This document shows, one piece after another, positions 37,109 to 52,743 of a DNA stretch of 64,000 bases. The notes under the pieces were generated by a model. That model had not been told where the DNA came from, did not search any database, and saw only the letters and a list, made by a program, of their open reading frames with translations. The translations under genes were made by a program, and so were the position numbers. The stretch is from positions 620,001-684,000 of the forward strand of contig CP114120.1 in assembly GCA_029959195.1 (NCBI GenBank), given 5' to 3'. Source of the stretch: Dictyophora rubrovolvata (Eukaryota > Basidiomycota > Agaricomycetes > Phallales > Phallaceae). The stretch's first letter is position 1. The number at the start of each line of letters is the position of its first letter.

Positions 37109-39564
37109 ACCCGGCTTTTGATGATACTTAACTCCAACTCTCCTTTCCTTTTCCAAGACACCGCTGTTTTTTTCTTTTAATTCTATAACATTTGAAGCTG
37201 AATTTTGTAGCTATTACCCTAAAACTGGATCTTTTTTTCTCGATTATTTCACCTCCTTTCTTTCTTTCTTTCTTTCTTTTTTTCCCTTTATGTATCGTAA
37301 CCACCACATACTTGCATCATCCCCAAAGTGTATTTTTTTATTTTTGGAAATTCATATTTATTATTTATTTAACCATGTAGCTTAAAAATAAATAAAAATC
37401 TAAAAAAAAAACAATCATATTGTAACTCGTCTCGTGTTGGTACGACCCTGCTTCGATAGCCCTAAGTATTACTATTACTGTACGCCAACAACCAAACCAA
37501 ACCTTAATATAACGTGCGCTTCAGGAGTGAAGAAGAAAAGGAGTCTCCGTCGAAAGTGATGTTTTTGTCAATTTGCAATATACATGTTTTGTTCGTTCCT
37601 CAAAAAGCAGAAACGACTAGATTGCAATGCAGATCTGTCCAACTTCCACGATGACATTTACATACTTAACGGCCTAATCTTACAAGACTAGATCCAGAGA
37701 ATCTCCATGTACATATATCCCAAGGCTGGCAGATCTTCACTATCCTCACTACTGTATACTACGTATCCTTTGAAAGATGTATCGTACATACATATAAGGG
37801 AGGAAAGAGTGGCGTCAACGGTCATTCGCCTGGCGGATCCCCGTCCCTGTACAATGTATTTAAGTCCATCCATTCCATAGTCCTGCCAGCCAGTCACCGC
37901 CCCAAGATGTCATATTATCTCGACCCTAACCATTCAAAAGGCTCGTCAGGGATATCGATATTTGTATTATTCTCCATGATGGTACTTGTTAGAATCCTAA
38001 ACCAGGCGCTACAATCACGGGGAATTCATGTGAGGGTGTTTCATTATGCAGCGGACTGCGGGGAGCCAACCAGTTGCTACCAACTCCCATCTATTTGTCC
38101 AGCGGGAGGAAGGAATAGGTAATTGATTTCGTCATTGACATATATATATGTATTGTATGTATATGTCTGACAGGGAAGTCGAAATCAGATGCAGCCAATT
38201 GAAATGCTGTCATAAGCAGAGTTCTCAAGTAAAGTCCACGGATCCAGATCCCTGTCAATGACAGAGAACAATCATAACAAATTGAATTGGATTTGCAGTT
38301 GGGATCTATTTGATCTATAATGTATCGATTTCTGAAATCCTTGGCTTGGCTGGTTCGATCGAATTTTCATGATTGCACGATTGGCTTTTCATCGTCGACG
38401 TGATTCGCCCGTTGGAGGTTCTGCCAGTCTAAGCCTTTGTGTGAGAAATTAATAATATGTATGTAATAAAGATCTCACCTGTATATATTGGACATCCGCC
38501 TATGAACATACTTATTGATAATGAAGGGGTGCAGATCTGTATTCTACGGATGATATTCGGAAGTAATTTGCAGGTCTGAATCTGGATTGTCTGTCGGCGT
38601 ATGTGCAGTAGCGGATCGTCATATGCGCAGCGGCTTGGTACTGCCATGATATTATCGTGCATACACTGCAATGTTTACAATCCCAAAAAAAGGTGAAGGA
38701 CAGCCTGAGCCCGACATCACTACAAATAATTACTAACTCCCGTGATAACATGATATCCCAAATTGATTAATGTACCCCGTTGGTGCTATTTTCAAATTCA
38801 TGATGATGATGATGATGATGCATATGTATCACGAGCATTAAGCACTGCGGCCTGGGTCCAAACAGCTGCAGCCAATCTATTTACTATCTGAATCACGGCG
38901 TTGGGCGACCCAGCCCGCTAATTCTGACGTCCTTTTTCCCCAGCTCCAGGTAACCTGAACTTGAAGCACCCCTGAACAGGTTTTGGGAGGATGTGGACTT
39001 CCGGTCTGGTGATACTTAACCATGTATATGTAACATCTATTACATATGCGTTTATTCGCGGAACATGAAGGGTAATCACACCCTGCACGTCGTGTACGCA
39101 CCGCGACATGATACCGTGATATTCAATGCGATAACGTGGTTGTGAGAGCTCTCGATTACTCAGCAGGTGGCCTTATCAGCGGTCATAATGTCATTTACAG
39201 ATATAATCATGACATAGATTTTGCCTCTAGAGTATGTGTATATGGCCGGACGTGTGTATGTATTTATGTGTGTATCCGCCACAGCCTTGGCTCCTTGGTC
39301 ATACATACTATAAGTATTGCCCGCGGACAACATTACCATCGCCCCAACGTATGTCAAAAACAAAATGAAACAAAAAAAAATATTATATTATTAAAAATGT
39401 TACAGAGATTAGACCCATAGATGCGAGAAAAACTACATGGATGATGTGTAGGAATGAAAACACGTTTCGAACTATGCATCAATGCAGATTGTACAAAGTA
39501 CAAAGGGTATAATTGTTTCATTTCTTGTCAAGTCTAGAAATTAATTAATCCTGTTCTATTATCA
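37109..39564. other. Convergent intergenic region between the two C2H2 paralogs
   Basis: 2.5 kb. Holds a CTTT microsatellite (about 37253-37281) in the 3' UTR of gene A, AT-rich sequence to 37420, and a GAT repeat (about 38799-38822). Open frames such as 37907-38122 show no domain. No gene supported. Confidence 0.5.
38799..38822. repeat. (GAT)n microsatellite
   Basis: About eight tandem GAT units in noncoding sequence. Confidence 0.85.
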
Positions 39565-40503
39565 TTATCTCGAAGAATAATAGCTCGATGAGGTCGATTT
39601 CGAATAGGGTATATCACCGTAGTCTCCGCTTGGGTCGACGTAGTCCTTGTGCGTTAGGAGATGGCGTCGCATGTTGGAGCGTACATTAAAAACCTTTCGA
39701 CAAACTGGACACTGGAAAGCTAATGATGGAATATTCGATCAATCCTCTCTTTTTCATTCATTATAGCATGAAATTATTAGTCACTCACGTTTCGCATCTG
39801 TATGAATATTCATATGGGTCTTTGCTCAAACAGTAAGTCCGATGGACATTGACTAAAAATGAGAATAGAAACTCACATCAAGCGCATTCTAGGAAGGATA
39901 AAAAATTAATTAGTTTATGATAAATGAGAAGAACCCGAGAAGGGTTTATAACAATAACTTGCCTGCCTTTCAAAGCGTTTCCCACACCCTTCCCAAGTAC
40001 AAACGTACTTTTTGACGTCTTCCTTGTTAATTTGGGCGTGGGGGTGTGTCGTGTCGACGTCACAGTGATGATATCCATAAGAACCGCGATAGCCTCCCGT
40101 GCTGGGGGATGACGCTGGGTGGGAAGTATAGTACCCTCCCTACAACAAGACATGTGTCAACCGTCAATCGAAGAAAAAAAGAAAAAAAAAGAGAAGACAG
40201 TCATTAACGGAAGAACAAATGCAACTTACAGATCCAGACCCTGAATCCCTGCGCAATGTATGAGATTCATATGTCCCTGCCGATGAATATCGTGATTCGT
40301 GGACAGGAAGAGCAAGTTGATCTATATTCATGATAGTGAGTGAGAGAATGAAATGAAAAGACCATGTTCAGAGTTTATGAACCGGGACGAGACGAGGACT
40401 CACCGCCCAAAACAGTGCGTAGAGGAGGGAGTTGAGCATCATCAGGTGGAATGTTTCGTGATGAACTTGACGACGAGGAATAATAATGGTGAGAGGACGA
40501 CAT
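39565..40503 (-). CDS. C2H2 zinc-finger protein B, paralog of A
   Basis: Starts MSSSHHYYSSSSSS (ATG at 40503-40501) and shares LPPLRTVLG and LALPVHESRY with gene A. Fingers: YVCTWEGCGKRFERQ-NALD-THMNIH, linker TDAKPF, then QCPVCRKVFNVRSNMRRH. Finger 2 has C-x2-C spacing whereas gene A has C-x4-C. The NALD segment is again a 12-nt exon (39877-39888). Here the upstream intron (39889-39962) has the GC donor (CAG/GCAAGT) and the downstream one a normal GT donor, the reverse of gene A. The C terminus is SSSYYSSR, stop at 39567-39565. Likely a nuclear regulator that arose by inverted duplication with gene A. Confidence 0.86.
39877..39888 (-). other. 12-nt microexon (NALD) in C2H2 gene B
   Basis: On the minus strand, acceptor CCTAG, exon AATGCGCTTGAT, donor GTGAGT. 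Same residues and phase as the microexon at 36775-36786. Confidence 0.85.
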
Positions 40504-41947
40504 TCTGGGGGAAGGGAGGAAGGAATTTGGAGACTCTCGGGTAGCGGTTGAGGTGTAGCAGGAATCTCAACAACGGGTTAACACTGTACTAGGTGTCGCT
40601 TTTCGCAGTTCAGGTAGTGAATGCCCGTTGTGTTGCGATTTGACATCCTGGAGGATTGATGATCATCTTATATATACCCGATAGACTTTGAAATCTACTT
40701 GTAAAGAGGCTGTATGATGTATCTAGATTCAACATCAAGGTTCCAAATGAGAGATAGTTCTCGGAAGTGAAGTCATTTCAGCTTACACCGTATTTGCACA
40801 GCAGCAGGAACGAGAAGGCTACTTGGATCAGAGTCCATCATTCATCATAATTTCGTTTTTTTTTAGAATTATGAATCATAATTTTCCACTGGATTAGAAA
40901 AGAAATTACATGTCAGACCGGTAGATGTCAAAAAGAATGTACGAGTACATAAAATGACTATACTTTCACTTAAAAGGAAAGACCACAGCCTAACCCGAAA
41001 CCACGTATCAGTGTTGGAAAAAAAACAATGGGCGTAATAGGTCAGAGAGACCGATTGCAGTGAGTTGCTCGGTGAGGTTTTGAGGGGCTATGCTATCGCG
41101 TCGACGATTATGTAATAGGCATCTTATTGATGTGTTTTGACAGAAACCTATAAAGATTATAATTGGAAAATCCCACTTAATCCAAAAACATACTCGAATC
41201 GGCATAGATTTTTGATCAATCATCTGTTCGTCGATGAAAAGCGAACAGACAGCAATGTTGACTTACTCGTTTGACAAGAAGAAAAACCTCTCATTACCTC
41301 GTTTGGAAATGAAATCTCACAACATAACGACCATCGGATTCCGGGTTATGTAGTTTTTACAAATATACTCGGCCGAGAGGAAATCGCCGGAAATTTAAAA
41401 GAAGTGTGTTGCTGTTCTACAGCCCCCTCTGAAAATAGACCAAAAGTCAGCTCGTATTCCACACCACAAGCATCAGGAAGCACAGCCTTCATCGTCGTCA
41501 TACCGAATCCTTTCCAGAGCTATCATCAAACCAATTGAAGACACAGCAACAAGCCGCGTACCAAGAGTACGTGATCTGCATCGTTTAATCAGTCTCTGCT
41601 TTACTATCAGCACAGAATTTGCGCGCAAGGCACGAGAAACAAAATGAGATATAGTGTTTATTTAGGCCCCTTGATCTAGGAGAGAATTCAGGTCCTACTA
41701 GAATAAATGACTCACACTTAGGCTATATGGCTTATTATTAGGAAAGACGGAAAATGGTGTGAAAGATGTATCGGTCGCAGTAGATGGCCATAGGTTTTGT
41801 GACAAGGGGTTTGTCACGACCGACAGACAGTAGACGCGTTCGGTGACAGCGACTTGCTCTCTTCCCGCCACATCCCCATTCATCAGCTCCAAAAACTTCC
41901 CGCAAATCCCGAAATCCTTGTATTCGTCCTCCCGGGAATAAACGGTT
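40504..41947. other. Divergent intergenic region (C2H2 gene B / bem46)
   Basis: 1.4 kb between divergently transcribed genes, expected to carry both promoters. Short open frames on the minus strand (41008-41223, 41698-42028) show no domain. No gene supported. Confidence 0.5.
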
Positions 41948-43595
41948 ATGTCGCTTTACTTGCCGTCGTATCATACATTCTTGAAGGTGGAAGTTTGGGC
42001 AATTCGGGCGTTCGATATCGGTTCTCATGTTTATTTCATCCTATAGGGGACGGCATTCTCCGTTGTTGGTTTGACTACATTATGTGAATACTTTTTCGTT
42101 TATTTCATGTTCAAAAAAATGAATTTTGCTTCCTTATTAGTTGCGGGTTTACTATATTTCGGTCAAAATTATATCATTTATCTGCCTTCGTTTCCTATAG
42201 GAGCTCGTACTGGTAAGACATGAATTCTCTTCGCTTATTATTTATCCGGCAAATGATTGATAATTCTTTTCCTCCTTTGTCCATTTACAGTCGTAGATAA
42301 TCCCGCAAGACACGGCCTAGCTTACGAAGAAATCACACTACATACAATCGACCTCATCAAAATCAAATGCTATTTATTGATGCCAGACGTAGACGGGAAA
42401 TCCGGCACAACTATGGATGCGTCAAAAGAAGCCGCGGTAAGCTTTGCTTTCCAGTTCACATTTTATGGAGCTAATTTCTATGCTTTTCTTCTTTGGGACG
42501 TTTTTGGCAAAAAAAGTGTACTGCGCGTCCCACTGTAATCATGTTTCATGGTAATGCTGGGAACATAGGCCATAGAATTCCTATTGCCGCCACCTTCCTC
42601 CAAAGATTGCGATGCAACGTGCTGATGGTATCGTACAGAGGGTGAGGGCTTCTTTACTAAAACAGGCCGATCTTTAGACACCATTTAAACATTTGGTTCT
42701 TTGATTCTTGATGATAGATATGGTCTTAGTGAAGGTAGTCCATCGGAAAAAGGTACTGTGGGCACACATTCTATTGCCAAACGATGCATATTTTTCATCG
42801 GCACAACAGGTTTCCGTATTGATGCTCAGGTAACATTCATTCATCGGCCAATCATATTCATTTGACTGAGGCGGTAATGCAATGATCACACATTCAGACG
42901 GCATTGGACTTCGTGACCTCACATCCTATTTTAGGATGCCCCAAAGACGGCGATGGTCCAACTCCGAAAATTATTCTTTACGGTCAATCTATAGGAGGAG
43001 CTGTGGCATTGGATCTTGCCGCCCGAAATCCCCAGATTGTGACGGCCCTGATCCTCGAAAACACTTTTCTTTCGATGGTGAGTAGTAGATCATCAGCCTC
43101 AGCCCCGCCACGTATATAACCTTTATGGTCTGATTCATCAATAACTCTGTGTGTGTATCAGCACCACATGATACCAGCCGCGATCCCATTTCTGGCTCCC
43201 TTCTCTTTCCTATGCCACCAGCGTTGGGATAACATTGCAGCGATACAAAAACTACCGTCGAATATGGCTTTATTAATGTTAAGGCACGTGTTATTGCGAA
43301 TAATTGGATAAATTATCTGGACTCTTGATTGCAGCGGTTTGCGAGATGAAATTGTCCCATCGGCTCACATGAAAGGACTTTGGGAGATTGCGCAGAAAAC
43401 TGGACACCGACTGGCAACGTGGATAGAATTCCCGGGTGGAATGCACAGTAAGTCTTACGGTTGTTCATCAAGAATCCAAATATCATCTTTCCTCTAACGA
43501 TCCTTTGTGACTACCTCTTGAAAGATGACACCGTAGCGCAACTAGGTTACTGGGACGCTGTGCAAGTATTCTTCGATAAGATTATGGAGTTGTAG
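41948..43595 (+). CDS. bem46: Bem46/ABHD13-type alpha/beta hydrolase
   Basis: Membrane-anchored serine hydrolase family of unknown substrate, linked to polarity and endomembranes in fungi. The N terminus is built from small exons: 41948-41986 (MSLYLPSYHTFLK), 42047-42083, 42141-42212 and 42291-42436. Together these give a signal-anchor helix (GTAFSVVGLTTLFAGLLYFG) followed by QNYIIYLPSFPIGART. The hydrolase core is complete: oxyanion motif HGNAGN, nucleophile elbow LYGQSIGGAVALDLA (GxSxG), Asp in GLRDEIVP, and His in FPGGMHND. The stop is at 43593-43595. About ten exons, length near 320 residues, normal for the family. The gene symbol is by family resemblance only. Confidence 0.87.
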
Positions 43596-43608
43596 AACTA
43601 CCGATCTT

Positions 43609-43690
43609 GAATATCAAGCAGTAGACTTGACAATAGGCCAGGACTACCATCATTTGTAAAAGTTTCGCTGCCACATGCCACATTGTCAAC
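43609..43690 (+). repeat. Diverged direct repeat, copy 1
   Basis: Begins TATCAAGCAGTAGACTTGAC and runs through ACCATCATTTGTAAAA to TCGCTG. Matches 44777-44860 at about 80 percent by eye, directly behind the bem46 stop. Confidence 0.55.
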
Positions 43691-44776
43691 TTGGTCTGTT
43701 TTGTGGGAATCACTGCGCCTACACCCGCCCATACCTATGTTTGCATACTAGGCGTGTCCTTTGGAGAGGCGAGACACCCCGCGCTGATTATTTATCATTC
43801 ATAGCCTCTTTTCAAATGCCGTTTGCTTTTATTTCTGAACACCCGGCGATATTTCAATCCTATGTATCCAGTATTGGCTATGTGCTGTTTTACGTCGAAT
43901 TATCGTTCCACTTCTTTTCCATATGGTCCCACTACCATTTCACCCATCAACTCAGCTCTAGAGGAAGGGAGAAATCATGCTTAATAAATATAGGCTCAAA
44001 AGCTCCTCAAACATCGGTCAAAACATTTTGACGGAATACCATTCAAATTTTCAGGGACATGAAGACCGGCGGGATTGCAACGAATAGGGTCCAAGACTAT
44101 TATTCCTCTACCCGAAAGACATCGGAACTGGGTACAGCAGTTCAGCATTTGTCCTGTTAAAGCTTTAGTACAATACATAATGATTTTGCAACAAGAAAAC
44201 CTACATTATGATTAAAATAATCGTCCCAGGTGTTTCAAAGACTATGAAGGCGCTCTCAGGTCTGGCGGGTGATGAGAGTCTACGTCAAATACCTGACCCG
44301 ATTTTTGGATCCAGGGTTGTGGAGTAATGCACCATTAGCCCCCTGTAGTTTGCTCTTATATTATCAACAATACCAGAAAACACGCCCTTTACTCTTCCTC
44401 TCGTATAAACGGCTGTACCGTACGAGTCTTGTGCTCCTCTTCCGGAGATTGCAAGTGTGCACGTTTCAGGGCATGGTTTGCTACTAATTTGGATATCGCC
44501 TAATGATAACAGCAATCATATCAATGTTCCAAGTTCGTTATCAAAAGAACTAACCGGCGAATTTAATAAGTATAGGACCGTTGACTTGCCATGGCGCGCG
44601 TCGCGATCAGCCCTGCAGCTTTTTTTTTTCCATCGAGACAATGTTTTGACACAGCGAGAATGCTGATGATATCAAGCATTTACTTTGAATGGTGGTGCCA
44701 CTTTGAGCTAGTTCTCCTGAAAATCTCTGTCGGACGATGTGCATCACAGATTGTACGTGTGTTACAGCCAAATTGT

Positions 44777-44860
44777 CTATCAAGCACTAGGGCTTGACAG
44801 TAGGCTAGTACTATCATCATTTGTTAAAACCTCGCTGTCACCACCTGTGCCAAGATTGCT
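44777..44860 (+). repeat. Diverged direct repeat, copy 2
   Basis: Begins TATCAAGCACTAGGGCTTGAC and runs through ACTATCATCATTTGTTAAAA to CTCGCTG. See copy 1 at 43609-43690. Confidence 0.55.
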
Positions 44861-45329
44861 CTACAGTTCTTTGACATGCGTCCTGGTACTGGCCCTGAGC
44901 GAGATGAGTCCGGCATGGTTCACCTGCGGATGAAACACATTGCGTCAGTTTATCAACACCAGAATTATCTTTTAGAAACACGCAGATCAGAGAGAAGATT
45001 ATTTTATCCCAGCATTCCAGGAATAAAGTTTCATTCAATGAGCGCCGCGCATCCGAGCTGCAGCCTCATCGTCAAAACAGTGCAAGAAAGAAAAAAATCA
45101 ACGTTTCATCAAGAAATGATGCTAAGAAATTTATCATTAGAATTGATTCGTATACCTCTAAAAAATCCCATTAATCAATGATCTGCTGAGAAAATCGGGT
45201 TTGCACGTTGCAGAGCCAAGCGTGAACGATTCAACCTTTGAAGTGGGAGAAAGCAAAGGCACTTCGGAAACGGTGTATGGAAAACGCCGGCTTACGAAAT
45301 GCACACAAAGTTCCGGTCCTGCAGTTCTC

Positions 45330-45690
45330 ACGCCCAGCGATATACAAGACACTTTTTAATACGTTTCTATTAGTAAATTCTTAAAATCCTTGATAGAAGA
45401 CCGATGCTGTATCAACTGGTTGATCCACGGGTATACCTCAGGGATGGCCAGCACTTGAAGCTTAAAGCTCCTAACTTGATAAGAATGCAGTGAGGTTCGC
45501 GCCTGAATCGTGTGCTGCTCTTTTCGTCAAGCAACCCCTACAAAAAAAGGATGATAATCAGTTGTTACTAAGTCCAAAAACAAAGGAAAAAGAAACGGTG
45601 CGAAAGCGGAAAACCGGCAGTGAACACGCCGACACGACACAGTCTCACAGTCCCCGCTGCATGTTCGTGGGAGTGATACACGGCCTTTAA
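45330..45690 (-). pseudogene. Decayed copy of the arg5,6 3' end
   Basis: On the minus strand this segment mirrors the last two exons and intron of arg5,6. Pieces corresponding to GAATQAVQ (AAAGAGCAGCACACGATTCAG) and to GIPVDQQADTA (GTATACCCGTGGATCAACCA) are recognisable with the same spacing, as is the flanking sequence CGTGTCGGCGTGTTCACTGC. Stops and small indels interrupt it, and there is no upstream coding part. It is a fragment left by an old duplication about 1.5 kb from the real 3' end. Confidence 0.6.
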
Positions 45691-46910
45691 TACTTACGAA
45701 TAAATGATAATTATAGACAAAGTGATAACCCGCATTTCGTCAGACTAGGAGCCCTATCATCCTAACCGCGTATAGAAGTGAAGTGTGTTGGCGAAACGCG
45801 AGCACTGGCAACTGCATTCCAAGTCTCAACGTCAACCCTTCATAGCTCAAAACTGAGCGCTTGAGCACCGTAACCCTTCAGCTGTTTCAGCCTGAGGACA
45901 CGAAGCGGATTAGGGTTGCGCCTACTCTCTACAGCTCCACAAGCTAGGCGATTTAAACTCGACCGGTATAGATCAGCACACAGCAAGTCGAGCGTTATGT
46001 AATTAGAACATCTGTTGCCGCTTGCGTGCCCGCGTCAGTTCTGGTAGCCACTAAAAGTCAGCGAAATACCGTATTTAACTTCCATCCCAGAGTCTCAGAA
46101 AGTGGTTGCTCGATGTAAAAACAACTTTGAGCTCTCGAACGGAAGTTGAATAGGTTCTCCATTAGCACTAAGCCCAGACGACGACGAGACGCCGGGCATT
46201 GCCGGTTTGAACTCCGAAAGTAAGCACGCGGTGTCTTCTTCGTCTCTTGACTTCAGAATATGGGCGACGCATTATGCATTAATGTTCAAATGTTTTTTCA
46301 CCGTGGTATGTCTCGTTTATGAATCTCATTTGACCGCGATGTTCTGATACGGTACAATTAAAGGTAAACGCTCCGTGATATAGCCTGAGTTAACCCACAA
46401 TACAGGCCCCGATGAAGACCAACTGAACATTCAGCTGTTTCAAGGAGTGTCATGAGCGGGCTAGCAGTGGTTATAGTCGTGCAAGCTTGGCAGAATATGG
46501 GAACGGTTCAACGCTGTTGCGGAGACAGAACTATTCACGCGTGCTCATGGACTCTTTCAAGTTGCCCAATCGGAGGATTCTTCGTCCTTCTGAAACATTG
46601 CTGTTTCTCCTTTTGTATCCTGAGAGTACTAAGGCCTGAGGCCTGAGGATTTGTTCCTAATTATCATATCCCAAGTCATTCCTACTACAGCCTCCTGAGT
46701 GTTTTAACATGTAACGGTGATAAAATATAATATTTATTAAACATATACGATAATCAAGCAACTTTAGTCTCCCCAAAACCTCAATGGCTCCAGAGCACTT
46801 CGCATTCCAGTCCCAGTAAATTCTCACGCCCAGCTTAAAAACGCAGCATACATTTTTAAACAGGCTTTCTATTAGTAAGTTTACATAGAAAGAAGCGGTA
46901 TCACTGCGGC

Positions 46911-50132
<3,222 letters not shown>

Positions 50133-51045
50133 ATTGGCAATGAGAAGGGTAAAAACTAGTTTAGTTGGTAAAAAGAGTGGTTTAGATAGAGACGAAGTTT
50201 ATGCGCCAAAATTGAAGCGCGCGGAGCAGTCACCGTTATGTAACCCCCGCCGGCTTTCAAAGCGGGAGCAAAAAACCTTTCTCTGACACGTCGGAAGCCT
50301 GTCATATTCTGCAACGTTGTGTGGGTTACGAAGTTCACTTTTGGAGAGTTCTCATAAAGAAAAACACGTAGATGTGTGCACTGTGACGTATATCTAGACT
50401 GCCAATCATGTACAATTCCTGACCTCTTTTTACCCGAGGGCCGGGGGTTGTTTTTTTCTTCTTAGGACGTCCAACGAGTAGTAACTAGTAACTAGTAACT
50501 CCGGATCGATACGCGTTAATTAAACCAACAACGAGGCGTTTCTTCACTCCAAAGAACATGTTTTTCCAATGAAATACATGCCGCGTTCAAAAGGATAAAT
50601 AAAAGGGAAAAATGAACGAAATTTGCTCTGGTCGGCCTTTTGGTTTGATGCATGAACAGTGACGTGGCTACAGTTACAGTTTCAACCTTCTAACTTGAAG
50701 TGATCCGAGTTTTGAAGTCTTTTTCCTGCGATTTTGAACACCGAAATCGACCCGAGTTAATTCGAGATTTGCAAAACAAAAGAAAATAGTCTGTCAGGCC
50801 TAGTTCATTCCGATGTTTCTAACACGATGCCATGATCCATGATCCATGATCGCTTAGCGATTAGCTTGGAATTATTATCCACCTGTCTTTATTTTCGGTC
50901 TTGGAAATCTTTCAGTCTACCAAAGAACCAAAGTAGCACCGTATATTCTCCTCGTCCAAATGCCGAACAGGAAAAAACGATGTATTTAAACCAGCAGGGC
51001 AAAGAAGAAAAAACAAAGAGCAAAAAAATCTTGCACGGCACTATA
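50133..51045. promoter_or_regulatory. Divergent promoter region arg5,6 / endoglucanase
   Basis: 913 bp between two divergent starts. It holds a tandem AGTAACT repeat at about 50475-50500, a triple CATGATC repeat at 50829-50850, and a TATTTAAA element at about 50983-50990, some 56 bp before the endoglucanase ATG. No Gcn4-type TGACTCA site was obvious. Confidence 0.45.
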
Positions 51046-52743
51046 ATGCTTCCTTTGATTGCATTGCTATCGATCCTTCCGGCTGCATTCGCCCAATCAG
51101 CTGTTTGGGGACAATGTAAGAATCACATCTACTTCAATTTCTGGAAAATCTTTTCATTAAAACCAAAATTAATTGATTTAGGCGGTGTTAGTTCCCATCT
51201 TTACGAATTTTTGAAAAGGGAGACGGTCTCAATTATGGTATTTTTAGGGTATTAACTGGACCGGTCCTACAACATGTGCTTCAGGATCAGCTTGCGTCTA
51301 CTCCAACCCTTGTAAGATATTACACATACACATCTATCGCATTCACTTTTTCTGACGTAATGAAACACGAATAAGATTACAGTCAATGTTTACCGGGAGC
51401 TAATAGTCCAACCAGTGTTCAGCCGACCACTCCCCCTACAACCGTTCCAACCCAGCCAACCACTACTCAAGGTGGAGCGTCGCCCACATCTGGTGCTACG
51501 TGCCCAGGTCCCAAAACGAAATTCGAATATTTCGGTGTTAATGAGAGTGGTGCCGAATTCGGAAACACCGTCATACCTGGTGAATTGGGTAAGATTCGAA
51601 CGATACCTTCAAGTTCTTTTTTGATAACTTTGTTAACAGGCAAGGACTATATCTGGCCTGCACCTTCTAGCATTGATGTACGATATTTTTTCTTTTGTAT
51701 AAAACACACGCCTAACGCGTAACCTTTTTTTACAGTACTTCACCGAAAACAACTTTAATGTTTTCCGTGTTACCTTCCTCATGGAAAGAATGAACCCCCC
51801 AGCCACCGGTCTCCTAGGACCTTTCAACGACACGTACCTCGACGGACTCACCAGTACCGTCAGCTATATCACCGAAAAGGGCGCTTTTGCTATCGTCGAT
51901 CCACACAATTACATGAGATATAACGGCAACGTAATTAACAGTACCTCGACATTCCAAACATGGTGGCAAAACCTTGCTTCGGTCTTCGTATGTATTTTGA
52001 ACTCTTTATATCGTTTTCGAAAAGAAAATGAATCTAATGTCAATGGTTCAGGCATCTAACCCCAATGTTATCTTCGACGTTCAAAATGAACCTTATGGAA
52101 TTGATGCTCAAACCGTTTTCGAACTCAATCAAGCTGCTATCAACGGTATCCGCGCATCCGGAGCAACAACTCAACTCATCCTCGTCGAAGGTATGCGCTT
52201 GCATGCATAATACCCACTTCCACACTCTCAGAACTTTATTCATTTACTCACAGGTACTTCATACACTGGTGCCTGGACCTGGATTTCATCGGGCAACGGG
52301 GCAGCTTTCGGTGCAATCCAAGATCCGAGCAACAACGTCGCCGTCGAAATGCATCAATATCTAGATTCAGATGGCTCAGGCACGAGCGATATATGTGTAA
52401 ACAACACTATCGGCGTCGACAGACTTCAATCTGCTACTCAGTGGCTCCAAGAAAACAACTTGAGAGGATTTTTGGGTGAAATAGGTGCTGGAAACAACAG
52501 TAAGTTGTTTTTTTAGTGCGTTTTATCAGGTCGTTTATTTACGTTTTCGGATCTTTTCTTTCTAAAGCCGTCTGTGCTGAGGCCGTTGCTGGAGCTCTTT
52601 GTCTCATGCAACAATCTGGCGTGTGGATTGGTGCTTCGTGGTGGGCTGCTGGACAATGGTGGGGAACTTACTACCAAAGTATTGAGCCACCAGATGGTCC
52701 TGCCGTCTCCACTTACATCCCATTGTTCGAGTCCTTCCAGTGA
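51046..52743 (+). CDS. Secreted endo-beta-1,4-glucanase, GH5 with N-terminal CBM1
   Basis: Hydrolyses internal beta-1,4 bonds of cellulose outside the cell. Nine exons give 400 residues: 51046-51115, 51182-51186, 51248-51311, 51376-51588, 51640-51677, 51736-51987, 52052-52190, 52254-52499, 52568-52743. The signal peptide is MLPLIALLSILPAAFAQ. CBM1 reads SAVWGQCGGINWTGPTTCAS...CVYSNPYYSQCLPG with its cysteines and aromatic residues. A Pro/Thr/Gln linker follows, then the GH5 subfamily-5-like catalytic domain (KFEYFGVNESGAEFGN, VDPHNYMRY). The acid/base Glu is in DVQNEPYG, the His-Tyr pair in VEMHQYLD, the nucleophile Glu in GFLGEIGAGNN and the Trp in GASWWAAGQWWG. Exon 2 is only 5 nt and is needed to encode Cys-Gly of the CBM1. 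A TATA-like element precedes it. Confidence 0.93.
51182..51186 (+). other. 5-nt microexon in the CBM1
   Basis: Exon 1 ends in a lone T after GQ. GCGGT is flanked by TTTAG and GTTAGT, and exon 3 opens GGTATTAACTGG. Joined, they give C-G-G-I-N-W, the invariant CBM1 sequence. Skipping the five bases puts a stop (TAA) in frame within three codons. Confidence 0.82.

Larger units (their letters stand above)
43596..46910. other. 3.3-kb intergenic region with decayed duplications
   Basis: Between the 3' ends of bem46 (+) and arg5,6 (-). It contains a diverged direct repeat of the bem46 downstream flank (43609-43690 and 44777-44860) and a decayed copy of the arg5,6 3' end (45330-45690). The order is flank, flank, decayed arg end, real arg end, so a single tandem duplication does not explain it. 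No intact gene seen. Confidence 0.6.

Noticed and set aside
38799-38822. GAT repeat as CRISPR-like or origin element
   Set aside because: A plain trinucleotide microsatellite without spacers or flanking structure.
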